Shown piece by piece: positions 43,239-51,044 of a stretch of 64,000 nucleotides of DNA; within the stretch, counting starts at the first letter, position 1, and the number at the start of each line of letters is the position of its first letter. A model generated the notes under the pieces. It searched no databases, was not told where the DNA came from, and saw nothing but the letters and a program-made list of their open reading frames with translations. Source of the DNA: Flavonifractor sp. An100. Its GTDB lineage: Bacteria; Bacillota; Clostridia; Oscillospirales; Oscillospiraceae. The translations under genes were made by a program, and so were the position numbers. The DNA lies in contig NZ_NFMA01000012.1 in assembly GCF_002161175.1 (NCBI RefSeq), forward strand, positions 1 through 64,000, read 5' to 3'.

Positions 43239-43262
43239 TTTGCAATCAACTCACAAACATTA

Positions 43263-43305
43263 TTGTATGCAAAATTATTGTACAATTCTATGTCTCCCCT
43301 GTCAA
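43263..43305 (-). promoter_or_regulatory. gntR promoter with two GntR-type sites
   Basis: TTGACA (43300-43305), 17 bp, TACAAT (43277-43282) on the minus strand. ATTGTACAAT (43277-43286) covers the -10 box and TTGTATGCAA (43263-43272) lies near the start of transcription. Confidence 0.7.
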
Positions 43306-43501
43306 GAATAACCTGCTGTTTTTATACACCAAAACCTTATTTTTCCCCCTTTTTCTTTGGAAACACCCTTATTTTAATCTAGTATCTGTTGTATTTACAT
43401 AACATTTTTCTATTATTTTACTCTTTTCAGTTTATTTTTCACAAATACATGTCTCCGATTTTGACTCAAGTGACGAAGTTTAAAAACTAAAAAAGAATCC
43501 G

Positions 43502-43550
43502 TTGACACGCAAAAGCATAGTGCTATAATCATAATAAATTGTATGCAATT
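43502..43550 (+). promoter_or_regulatory. Promoter of the broken cluster with GntR-type site
   Basis: TTGACA (43502-43507), 16 bp, TATAAT (43524-43529); ATTGTATGCAATT (43538-43550) sits at the predicted start of transcription and shares TTGTATGCAA with 43263-43272. Confidence 0.75.
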
Positions 43551-43605
43551 TTGAGGTCAATAGTGAAGACAATGTTAAAAAGGTAACGAAGAGAGGTTCC
43601 ATATT

Positions 43606-43704
43606 ATGAATGAGATTTCCATGCCCCGCGAGAAAAAGCTATTTACGCCCGGCCCGGTGAACATTCCGGAACGTGTGTGCGCCGCCGCCACATTGGGACG
43701 GTAG
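43606..43704 (+). pseudogene. Class V aminotransferase, N-terminal remnant
   Basis: The ATG behind GAGAGG opens KKLFTPGPVNIPERV, the start signature of PhnW / serine-glyoxylate-type aminotransferases. After about 30 residues the frame hits TAG at 43702, at a junction with leuC-type sequence. Complete enzymes have about 360-400 residues. The promoter and ribosome site are intact. Confidence 0.75.
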
Positions 43705-44210
43705 CCCAAGTCCCTCCCATGGTGGCACTGCCCCACAGTGCCGACCATGCCTGCCCTCTGTCGGAACAGGCCGGGATGCCAGTGGACATGGTGGTCATCG
43801 GCACCTGCACCAACGGAAGGATCAGTGACTTTGAAGCCGTGGACACAGTTCTTCAATCCTGCACCGGCCCATTCCGAACGGAAACGTTGGTGATCCCCGC
43901 TTCCCGCACCATTTACCGCGAAATGCTCGCCCGCGGCTATGCCGCCCGCTTGCTGGAACGGGGCGCTATGATCTTACCCCCCAGCTGCGGTCCCTGCTGC
44001 GGGAGCAGCCCGGGCGTCCCTCGGGACGGGCTTCGCGTTGTCTCCACCGCCAACCGTAATTTCTTGGGGCGAATGGGAAATGCCAGTGCGGACATTTATT
44101 TGACTTCCCCCGCTGTGGCTGCGGCGACGGCCCTGCGCGGATGCTTAACTGACCCAAAGGAGTTGATGGAACATGTTTCAGTACCACTGGCGCCTTCACC
44201 ACTCCCCTAA
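43700..44210 (+). pseudogene. LeuC/aconitase-family large subunit, C-terminal remnant
   Basis: About 155 residues of the isopropylmalate dehydratase-like family: the first cluster cysteine in GTCTNGRISDFE, the other two in CGPCCG, and the end block NRNFLGRMGNASADIYLTSP. Intact proteins have about 420-470 residues; the N-terminal part is missing and the fragment joins the aminotransferase remnant out of frame. It joins TRAP sequence at about 44178. Members also include dimethylmalate and homoaconitate hydratases. Confidence 0.75.
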
Positions 44211-45349
44211 TGAAACGTGTGGGTTATGACCCTGATTTCGCAGGCGCCGTGGAGTGTTCTGCCTCCGCCGGCGGACAGATTCTCCCCCCTGTTATGGGCG
44301 CCACCGTCTTCATGCTGGCCGACACCCTTGGTATCCCCTACATCCAATTGGCCATCGCGGCCGTGCTTCCCGCACTGCTGTACTATGTCGGTGTCTTTTC
44401 CGTGGTACATTTCCGTGCGGTGCGGTTGAACATGGAAGGCAGCGGCACCGAGCGCGCCCCTTGGTTTGACCTGCTCAAACGTTCCTATCTGTTGCTGCCC
44501 CTGGTGCTCATCGTTGTATTGCTGGTCATGAACTACACCCCCACCTTTGCCGCGTTCTGGGGTGGCATCGTCTCCGCCGTGCTGCTGTCCTTTTTGCGCA
44601 AGGATACCCGGTTGAGTGTGGAGAAAGTAATCAAGATCCTCTACAACGCCGCCAGAACCACTATGTCTCTGGGCATTGCCACCGCTGTGGTGGGCATCAT
44701 TGTGGGCACCTTCTCCACGACGGGCATCACCATGATCATCGCCCGCATGATCTTTACCTTGACGGGCGGAATCAAGTTCCTGACTCTGTTTATGACCATG
44801 CTGGTGGCCATGATCTTAGGCATGGGCCTACCTACTTCCGCCGCCTATGTCCTTGCCAGCATCAGTGCCGCTCCCGCCCTGACCATGGTTGGTATTGAGC
44901 AGATGCCCGCCCACCTGTTTGTCTTCTACTATGGCTGCATGTCCACCATCACTCCTCCGGTGGCCACCGGCGCCTACACTGCAGCCGGCCTTTCTGGCGG
45001 AAATCCAAACCGCATTGGATTCCATTCCATGAAGTTGGCCATTGCCGGATTCATCGTCCCCTTTATTTTCATCTATACCCCCCAGCTTCTTCTGACCTCC
45101 GGCATCGACCTGCGTTTGACGGTCTTCTCCTTTGTGGTGACCGCTCTGGGCCTGGTATTCTTAGCCGCCTTCTTTGAAGGGGCTTTGATGGAGCGGGCCA
45201 GTGTCCCCATGCGTCTGATTTTCCTGGCTCTTGCTGCCGCTCTGATTTGGCCCGACATCTGGGTCTCCCTGGTGGGCCTGATCGCCAGCATCCCCATGCT
45301 GGTTGTTTTGGCACTGAAGGACAAGAAAAAGCAGAACATTCCTGCATAA
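44180..45349 (+). pseudogene. TRAP transporter fused permease (4TM-12TM), C-terminal remnant
   Basis: In-frame TRAP homology begins abruptly at about 44180 (STTGAFTTPLMKRVGYDP) and runs to a normal end, with GGQILPPVMGATVFMLAD, LGMGLPTSAAYVLASI and MSTITPPVATGAYTAAGLSG. About 390 residues remain of the usual 630-700. The small-subunit part and the first large-subunit helices are lost. An internal ATG at 44210 has no ribosome site. The partner binding-protein gene downstream is also broken. Confidence 0.78.
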
Positions 45350-45391
45350 GCTCTCTCAGTTTGTCTGAGTAAAATTTTAGGAGGTATTATT

Positions 45392-45756
45392 ATGAAAAAG
45401 ACACTGGCACTCGCACTTGCTCTTACCGTGGCCCTTAGCTGCGCAGCATGTGGTTCCGGCTCATCCTCCGGCTCCTCCCCCTCCGGCAGCGCAAGCCAGT
45501 CCGGCGGTTCCACCGCTCCCAAAACGCTCAGCATCGGTACTGCCAGCTTAACTGGACCACCGTCTTCTGCCGGGACGATCTGGACGAGGATACCGCCTAC
45601 GCCTTGTGTAAGGCCATGTTTGAGAACAAAGAGGAGCTAGTAAAGGCCCACAGCTTCTTCGGTGACCTGGCTCCCGAAAACATTGTGGACAGCTGCATTG
45701 CTCCCCTTCACCCTGGAGCCGAAAAATACTATAAGGAAGTTGGCGTTTTGGCATGA
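45392..45756 (+). pseudogene. TAXI-family TRAP binding lipoprotein with internal deletion
   Basis: A normal lipoprotein start (lipobox LSCAAC after MKKTLALALALTVA, with AGGAGG upstream) leads into KTLSIGTAS, the usual beginning of the mature TAXI domain. At about 45543 the frame shifts into the last 65 residues of a TAXI protein (DDLDEDTAYALCKAMFENKE, IAPLHPGAEKYYKEVGVL). About 200 central residues are missing. Its stop overlaps the intact RraA-family gene by 4 bp. Confidence 0.8.
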
Positions 45757-46451
45757 ACGAATATTACGATCTCCCGAAACTGATTGACCCTGCCCTGATC
45801 CAGCGCGCATCCCAATTTGGCTCTGCTGAACTGGCAGATGGCATGAAAGGACTGGGCATCCCTCAGGACGGCTGTCTGGATGCTTCCATCCTTCCAATCG
45901 ATGAACACACAAAAATGGTAGGGACCGCTTACACGGTGGACACCAAAGATGGCGATAATTTTCCCATTCATGTGGCTATCTACTCCGGAAAACCCGGCTA
46001 TGTCCTTATGGTAGACGGAAAGGGCTATCAGGACACGGCATACATGGGTGATCTAATGGGCGGTGCCGCCAAAGCTGTCGGTCTGGAAGGGATTGTTATT
46101 GACGGCTATGTACGGGATCGTCTCGGTCTCAAGGGAATGAATCTTCCCGTCTATTCCAGAGGCTACATGCAGCGTGGGCCGAAAAAGGTGGGCCCTGGCC
46201 GCATCAATGCGACCATCCAGTGCGCCGGAGTTACGGTCAACCCAGGAGACCTGGTGCTTGGTGACGCGGATGGTGTAACCGTCGTTCCCCGGGACCGTCT
46301 GGAGGAAGTATTGGATCGGGCGGAGGAGAAAAACAACTATGAAATTAATCGCCGCAAAGTGATTGCCGAATATGAGGAGTGCAAAGCTGCCGGCCGCACT
46401 CCCCCTGAACTGGCACCCAAATGGGTGACCGACATGTTGGCAGCTAAGTAA
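45753..46451 (+). CDS. RraA-family protein (oxaloacetate decarboxylase / HMG aldolase-like), copy 1
   Basis: A 232-aa RraA-fold protein with GDLMGGAAKAVGLEGIVIDG, YVRD and the VNPGDLVLGDADGVTVVP end block, which together form the metal site of 4-hydroxy-4-methyl-2-oxoglutarate aldolases. Relatives cleave or decarboxylate 4-carboxy-2-oxo acids; some only inhibit RNase E, unlikely here. It overlaps the broken TAXI gene by ATGA, so it was the last gene of that carboxylate operon and still looks intact. Confidence 0.85.
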   Translation: MNEYYDLPKLIDPALIQRASQFGSAELADGMKGLGIPQDGCLDASILPIDEHTKMVGTAYTVDTKDGDNFPIHVAIYSGKPGYVLMVDGKGYQDTAYMGDLMGGAAKAVGLEGIVIDGYVRDRLGLKGMNLPVYSRGYMQRGPKKVGPGRINATIQCAGVTVNPGDLVLGDADGVTVVPRDRLEEVLDRAEEKNNYEINRRKVIAEYEECKAAGRTPPELAPKWVTDMLAAK

Positions 46452-46484
46452 TTTTCTTATCTTACTAACCACCCACGGATAAAA

Positions 46485-46520
46485 CAGTGAGGTATGCCCC
46501 AATTGGGCATACCTCACTGT
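46485..46520. terminator. Terminator after the first RraA-family gene
   Basis: A perfect 36-bp inverted repeat (18-bp arms, central AATT), the longest perfect palindrome I noticed in the window. Confidence 0.85.
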
Positions 46521-46613
46521 TGCGTTTGAGGCCCTCATCTTCAGGTCCCTGTAATGTTTCTTCTCTCCCATCTCATATAGTTTAGTTATCCAATATTTTT
46601 AGGAGATGATACG

Positions 46614-47393
46614 ATGAAACGTGCTTTACACCCCCCTCGGATCCTCCTGTTTCAACGGAAACGATGGTCCGCTGCCCTTTGCCTCTGCCTGGCTGCCCTG
46701 ATGTTTTACCTTGCCAATTATCCATCTGCCGTCGGTGCCTCCGCCACCACCCGGCAACTCCCCATCTACTGTGTGCAACAGGACCAAAAATTAGTCTCCA
46801 TTAGCTTCGACGCAGCCTGGGGGAATGAGGATACCCAACAGCTCATTGATATCCTGGACCGTTATCAGGTCAAGGCAACCTTTTTTGTGGTGGGCGAATG
46901 GGTGGACAAATATCCCGAATCGGTAGCCGCTCTTCACCAGGCAGGCCACGAGGTCATGAATCATTCCAACACCCACGCCCACTATCCTCAATTATCCGCC
47001 CAAGAAATCATCTCTGACCTAAATGCATGTAACGACAAAATTGAAGCCGTCACGGGAGTCCGTCCCACCTTGGTCCGTTTGCCCTATGGAGACTATAATG
47101 ACTGCTCCATCAATGCCGTTCGCTCCATTGGTATGGAACCCATCCAGTGGGACGTGGACAGCCTGGACTGGAAGGACATTTCCGCAAATGAGATTACCAA
47201 GCGAGTAACCTGCAAGGTGCAACCCGGCTCCATTGTACTTTTCCACAATGCTGCCCTCCATACACCGGAAGCCTTGCCCTCTATTTTGGAAACCCTTCTT
47301 CAGGATGGTTATACCTTCGTTCCCATTTCTCAGCTCATTATGACAGGTGACTACACCATTGACCACACCGGACGCCAGTGTCCCGCTTCCTGA
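46614..47393 (+). CDS. Polysaccharide deacetylase (CE4), PdaB-like
   Basis: A 259-aa protein with an N-terminal signal anchor (WSAALCLCLAALMFYLA) and a CE4 domain. The first motif is SISFDAAWGNEDT rather than TFDDG, so the second aspartate is replaced; the zinc motif HSNTHAH, the RLPYGDYN motif and the FHNAALHTPEALP end are present. Sporulation-linked PdaB-type proteins of Firmicutes often show this altered first motif. Likely acts on cell wall or spore-cortex peptidoglycan outside the membrane. Unrelated to the broken genes on both sides. Confidence 0.85.
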   Translation: MKRALHPPRILLFQRKRWSAALCLCLAALMFYLANYPSAVGASATTRQLPIYCVQQDQKLVSISFDAAWGNEDTQQLIDILDRYQVKATFFVVGEWVDKYPESVAALHQAGHEVMNHSNTHAHYPQLSAQEIISDLNACNDKIEAVTGVRPTLVRLPYGDYNDCSINAVRSIGMEPIQWDVDSLDWKDISANEITKRVTCKVQPGSIVLFHNAALHTPEALPSILETLLQDGYTFVPISQLIMTGDYTIDHTGRQCPAS

Positions 47394-47547
47394 TCGAAGA
47401 AATCCGCAACCGAACGCTCCCTTTATTCCATTCTCCCATCCAGTTCAAGTCAGAAGGACAGACGCACAGCGAATTGCCATGCGCCTGTCCTTTTTGATTG
47501 TTCTTCTTATTATTGCTGTTTCGACCGAAAGTTCATTTTTACAGATC

Positions 47548-47964
47548 TCAGGTACAGCATGTCCGATACCTTTTTTTCTGCGCCAGGATAAGAGCAATCA
47601 GCACTACAATGCCAATCACGCTCATGATAATGCTGGTTTGGAGCGATGTGGTAGTAAAGGAAGCAAAGAACAGGCACAGGCTGTTCAAGCCGCACAGAAC
47701 TCGGACCGCCAGATTTGTTTTGCCGAACAGATAGTTTTCCAAAAATGCCACCATCATATAGAAAGCAAACGCAGCCAATATCGCTGTGGCAATCATCTCG
47801 ATAGGGCTTCCGTTCACCAGAGGGGTGAACAGAAACAGGAAGGGAACAAAATAGAACGTGGATCCCATCTCCAGCGCGGTAAACCCGGTTTTCATAGGGC
47901 TGGAGTTGGCAATACCAGCAGCCACGAATGCGGTAATACAAACCGGAGGGGTAGGCACCCACAC
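47548..47964 (-). pseudogene. Second TRAP permease, C-terminal remnant
   Basis: About 135 residues equal to the end of a TRAP large permease: VPTPPVCITAFVAAGIANSS, TGFTALEMGSTFYFVPFLF and TPLVNGSPIEM. It is a paralogue of the plus-strand remnant at 44.2-45.3 kb, not a copy. It joins an Ldh_2 dehydrogenase start at about 47958, out of frame, in the same direction. Confidence 0.75.
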
Positions 47965-48322
47965 GACCGGTATGGCCCACTCCTTTCACTGCGGCGACAC
48001 TCATGGGTTGCTCCTGAAGCACCTGAATCATGCGATCGGTGATCTTCTGCATGGCCACGATGCCAAATCCCCGATTGCCGTCTACCACATAGGCGTTTGG
48101 GGCCACTGTCTCAATGCTCGGCTCCGCGGTTCCGTCAATCTGTCCCTTTACCATAAAGCGGGCGTATTCAAACAACCGCATTGCCCCTTGAGACTCCACC
48201 CCCTTCAGATCGTTATCCACCAGATGACAAGTAATGATCTCCGCATTCCCTTTGGAGGCACCATAAGCACAAAGAAAGTTTACCCCAAAATCTGCAATTT
48301 TTTTGCTGCTGATCGTCTTCAT
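47955..48322 (-). pseudogene. Malate/L-lactate dehydrogenase (Ldh_2 family), N-terminal remnant
   Basis: About 122 residues match the start of the Ldh_2 / ureidoglycolate-dehydrogenase family: DNDLKGVESQGAMRL, VDGNRGFGIVAM and the active-site block VKGVGHTGRVGAY. The rest of the about 350-residue enzyme is gone and the frame runs into TRAP sequence. It starts 14 bp after the second RraA-family gene, so it was in that operon. Confidence 0.78.
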
Positions 48323-48336
48323 GCCTATTGGTTCAC

Positions 48337-49011
48337 CTAATTTCCTTTCTTCCGCACAACCGGCTTGCGGTTTCCGATGGCATTGAGTTCCTCTAGACTG
48401 GCCTTACGCTCCACAGCCTCAGCCAGTTGTTCCTCAATCTCCTCGATTTCTTCCGCCTGATAGATGATCTCCTCCAACCGATCCGCAGGCAGAACCACTA
48501 TCCCGTCCAGATCACCTACCACAATATCGCCCGGACATACCCGGCAACCATCAATACCAATGGGCACATTAATGGCTGCCAATTGGAGTTCCTCTGCATA
48601 GGGTTTGGTCCCGCTCCCTTTGCAGAAAAACGGCATGGAATGAGAAGATATCTCCTCCCGATCCCGAATGCACCCGTCCACCACGATGCCCGCCGCTCCC
48701 GATAACTCGGCAACCCGGGCCACATTTCCACCCGTCAGCCAACACTTGGTATCCCGGGCAGCTACCACCATAACCTGGCCGTTGGTACACATCCGGGCAA
48801 TGGCAAATTGTCCGGGCAAACCTCTGGACTGCCCCGGCTGTTTGGGGATGTACTGCACTGTCAATGCCGGTCCCACCATATTTTCATCGGTTTTGCCCTG
48901 TAGGCAGTAAATCCCCTTAGTATAGCCGGAGATTTCCAGCCGTCTCATGGCATCCGTCAGATTGCCTGTTGGGGTCCGCTTCAGAAATTTAATCATCTGC
49001 TCATAATCCAT
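48337..49011 (-). CDS. RraA-family protein, copy 2
   Basis: A 224-aa RraA-fold protein from the ATG at 49011 (GGAGGG 7 bp before; another ATG lies directly upstream). Motifs: AELSGAAGIVVDGCIRDREE and VCPGDIVVGDLDGIVVLPADR. It shares the fold but little else with copy 1. An acidic coiled stretch (EEIEEIEEQLAEAVERK) ends the protein. It heads an operon with the broken Ldh_2 and TRAP genes, and is divergent from a LysR-type regulator gene. Confidence 0.85.
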   Translation of the reverse strand: MDYEQMIKFLKRTPTGNLTDAMRRLEISGYTKGIYCLQGKTDENMVGPALTVQYIPKQPGQSRGLPGQFAIARMCTNGQVMVVAARDTKCWLTGGNVARVAELSGAAGIVVDGCIRDREEISSHSMPFFCKGSGTKPYAEELQLAAINVPIGIDGCRVCPGDIVVGDLDGIVVLPADRLEEIIYQAEEIEEIEEQLAEAVERKASLEELNAIGNRKPVVRKKGN

Positions 49012-49479
49012 CATAAGCCCTCCTGCTCTGGTATCTCGTTTAGGCGCATTAAATCCCGAAATGAATTTTAATTTGCCTAAATCTTTCACAAATATTAACA
49101 TCAAATTATGCGTTTTGTCTAATACCAGATATGGATTGGCATAATAGAGAAATTTCTATGGGTGACCCTTTTTCTCTACTGTATATTTTGTCATTTTCCC
49201 CTTTTCCTTTATGCGCATGTAGCCTTTGTCCGATCCAGTCAATTTCGAGCGCAAGTTTTTTTGCCATTTCTTTCTTCTCTTCCTGTTCCTTATCCCCTTG
49301 TTTTCCGTCTCTGTCTCTCTCTTTTGGGGGGATTGCCCCAGGCACCGCCTATGTGCTATACTGAAAAAAATCCATCTTCTCTCTATCGAACACCTCGTTT
49401 CTTCTGTCCGTGTAGTCTTTCTCCTCGCCATTTTCCGCTCCTCGTCCATGACTCGTTTGCACTTAGGTAGGTGGTTTTT
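49012..49479. other. Divergent intergenic region with a large imperfect palindrome
   Basis: No gene is supported. Near the RraA-family gene lies an inverted repeat, TTTAGGCGCATTAAA at 49039-49053 and its near-match at 49067-49081 (2 mismatches in 15). The middle (about 49160-49430) is pyrimidine-rich on the plus strand and unexplained. Confidence 0.6.
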
Positions 49480-50397
49480 ATGACGTTGCTTCAACTACAA
49501 TATTTCCGTGCCTTGGCTCGGACGTTGCACTACACCAGGACAGCAGAACAACTGCGCATTTCTCAGCCCAGCTTAAGCTACGCAATCAGCGAGCTTGAAA
49601 AGGAATTAGGCGTCAAACTATTTCGAAAGGAGAACCAAAAAGTCTTGCTGACCATTTATGGGCAGCAATTTCTCCCATATGTGGACCGCGCTCTCTCCCT
49701 GCTTCAGGAGGGGACAAACACGCTCAATCAAATGCGCACCAACTCGTCTCAAATTGTACGCTTGGGCTACTTTCAGAGCATTTCCGCCTCTGTTATTCCA
49801 ACCTTAATTGATGGATTTTATAAACAGTATTCCGCCGAACATATCCTCTTTCACTTTACGGAATGTTCCTCTTTAAGTGTACTGGGGCAACTTCACTCCG
49901 GCGCGCTGGACCTGGGTTTCAGCTTTCACCGCGCGGATTGGGCAGAATCCATCGCTGTCACCCGTCAAAATCTCTACCTTGCGGTCCCTTCTTCCCATCC
50001 TTTGGCCAGCCACACCTCTGCCTCCTTTTTTGATTTTGCCAGTGAACCACAAATTATGCTGGGTCACAGCAGTAGTTTACGTGACAACATTGACCATGCA
50101 TTTTATGAACATAATATCATTCCGAATATTGCGTTTGAGGTACGCGAGTGTTACGCTGCCCTCCAATATGTCAGTTTGGGCTTCGGCGTATCCATATTGC
50201 CTTGGATCCCTGCCATGGACTCACCTAAGATCAAATTTCTTCCCATTCTGGAGCAAAATGAAGAATTTACCCGGACCATCTACTTCACCTATGACCGCAC
50301 CCGTGTCTTGTCTCCAGCTGCACAAAAGGTACGGGATTATGTTTTGGAGAACTTTTCTCTCAATCAGGAATCTCTGGAACATCACGCTTCCCTTTAA
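49480..50397 (+). CDS. LysR-family transcriptional regulator
   Basis: Regulator of 305 aa from the ATG at 49480 (AGGTAGG upstream). The winged helix is LHYTRTAEQLRISQPSLSYA with ELEKELGVKLFRKEN, followed by a two-lobed LysR substrate domain. It is divergent from the second RraA-family operon, which is the usual arrangement for control of the neighbour, and the 15-bp inverted repeat near 49.05 kb may be its site. Its inducer is probably the acid that operon used. Confidence 0.88.
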   Translation: MTLLQLQYFRALARTLHYTRTAEQLRISQPSLSYAISELEKELGVKLFRKENQKVLLTIYGQQFLPYVDRALSLLQEGTNTLNQMRTNSSQIVRLGYFQSISASVIPTLIDGFYKQYSAEHILFHFTECSSLSVLGQLHSGALDLGFSFHRADWAESIAVTRQNLYLAVPSSHPLASHTSASFFDFASEPQIMLGHSSSLRDNIDHAFYEHNIIPNIAFEVRECYAALQYVSLGFGVSILPWIPAMDSPKIKFLPILEQNEEFTRTIYFTYDRTRVLSPAAQKVRDYVLENFSLNQESLEHHASL

Positions 50398-50425
50398 CTA
50401 CAAGAATCATTTTTGAATCAAGGAA

Positions 50426-50464
50426 AACAAAGGACGTCCGCTGTTTTTGCGGACGTCCTTTGTT
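50426..50464. terminator. Bidirectional terminator between lysR and mocA-like genes
   Basis: Perfect 16-bp stem (50426-50441 with 50449-50464), loop TGTTTTT; the right arm runs into the stop codon of the mocA-like gene. Confidence 0.88.
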
Positions 50465-51044
50465 AGTTTTTTAATTGTTCTTTGAGATCCACATCTTCCA
50501 GCTCTCTGCCCGCCCCTGCCGAAACAGCAACACAGGCACTTCCCAGATCACGCAGCAGAACTCTGCCTCCCTGGTCGCCCTCCAGCTGACGCAGCCGGGG
50601 CACCAAAGCCGCCGAGAAAAAGGTTGGGCTCCCCGCCCGTCCCTCCCACACCGTGGTACCGGCCGGTACACCGTGCCGGGCCGCATCCATGAGACGCAGC
50701 ACCGTGGGGGTTTGCAGCCAGGGTTGGTCGGCCACAGCGAACAATACGAAGTCCTCCGCCTTCAAAGGAGGCAGGGCATCCAGTCCGGCACGAATGGTAT
50801 GGGACAAGCCCAGTTGGCTGTAAGGGCTGTCCACAGCTGCCGCCCCCAGCTTCTCCGCCGCCGCCCGTATGACCGGATAACGGGAAACCACGGTGAGGGT
50901 AGTACCCTCCCGCTGGGCCGCCGCCTCCGCCAGGGTCTCCAACCCATAGAGAAACAGAGGCTTCCCTTCTAAGGGAAACAGGAGCTTGTTGCTGCCAAAG
51001 CGCCGTGCGCTGCCGGAGGCCAGGTAGATCAGGTACTTAGCCAC
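50463..51044 (-). CDS. MobA/MocA-like nucleotidyltransferase
   Basis: A 193-aa NTP-transferase-fold protein with the nucleotide loop LASGSARRFGSNKLLFPLEG, the acidic site VADQPWL and GSPTFFSAAL with GDQGGRVLL. This matches MocA (CTP:molybdopterin cytidylyltransferase), which converts molybdenum cofactor to the cytosine dinucleotide form. Its gene overlaps the end of the molybdenum hydroxylase large-subunit gene by 8 bp, so it probably matures that enzyme's cofactor. Confidence 0.85.
   Translation of the reverse strand: MAKYLIYLASGSARRFGSNKLLFPLEGKPLFLYGLETLAEAAAQREGTTLTVVSRYPVIRAAAEKLGAAAVDSPYSQLGLSHTIRAGLDALPPLKAEDFVLFAVADQPWLQTPTVLRLMDAARHGVPAGTTVWEGRAGSPTFFSAALVPRLRQLEGDQGGRVLLRDLGSACVAVSAGAGRELEDVDLKEQLKN

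Larger units (their letters stand above)
43239..43605. other. Divergent control region, gntR and the broken carboxylate cluster
   Basis: AT-rich, no gene. It contains two consensus promoters pointing outward and three GntR-type sites, listed separately. Confidence 0.7.

Noticed and set aside
44210-45349. Complete DctM-type TRAP permease starting at ATG 44210
   Set aside because: TRAP homology continues in frame upstream of the ATG to about 44180, there is no ribosome site, and the first half of the fused permease is missing.
46485-46520. 36-bp palindrome as a regulator site or attachment site
   Set aside because: Its position 34 bp past a stop codon and its hairpin shape fit a terminator better.
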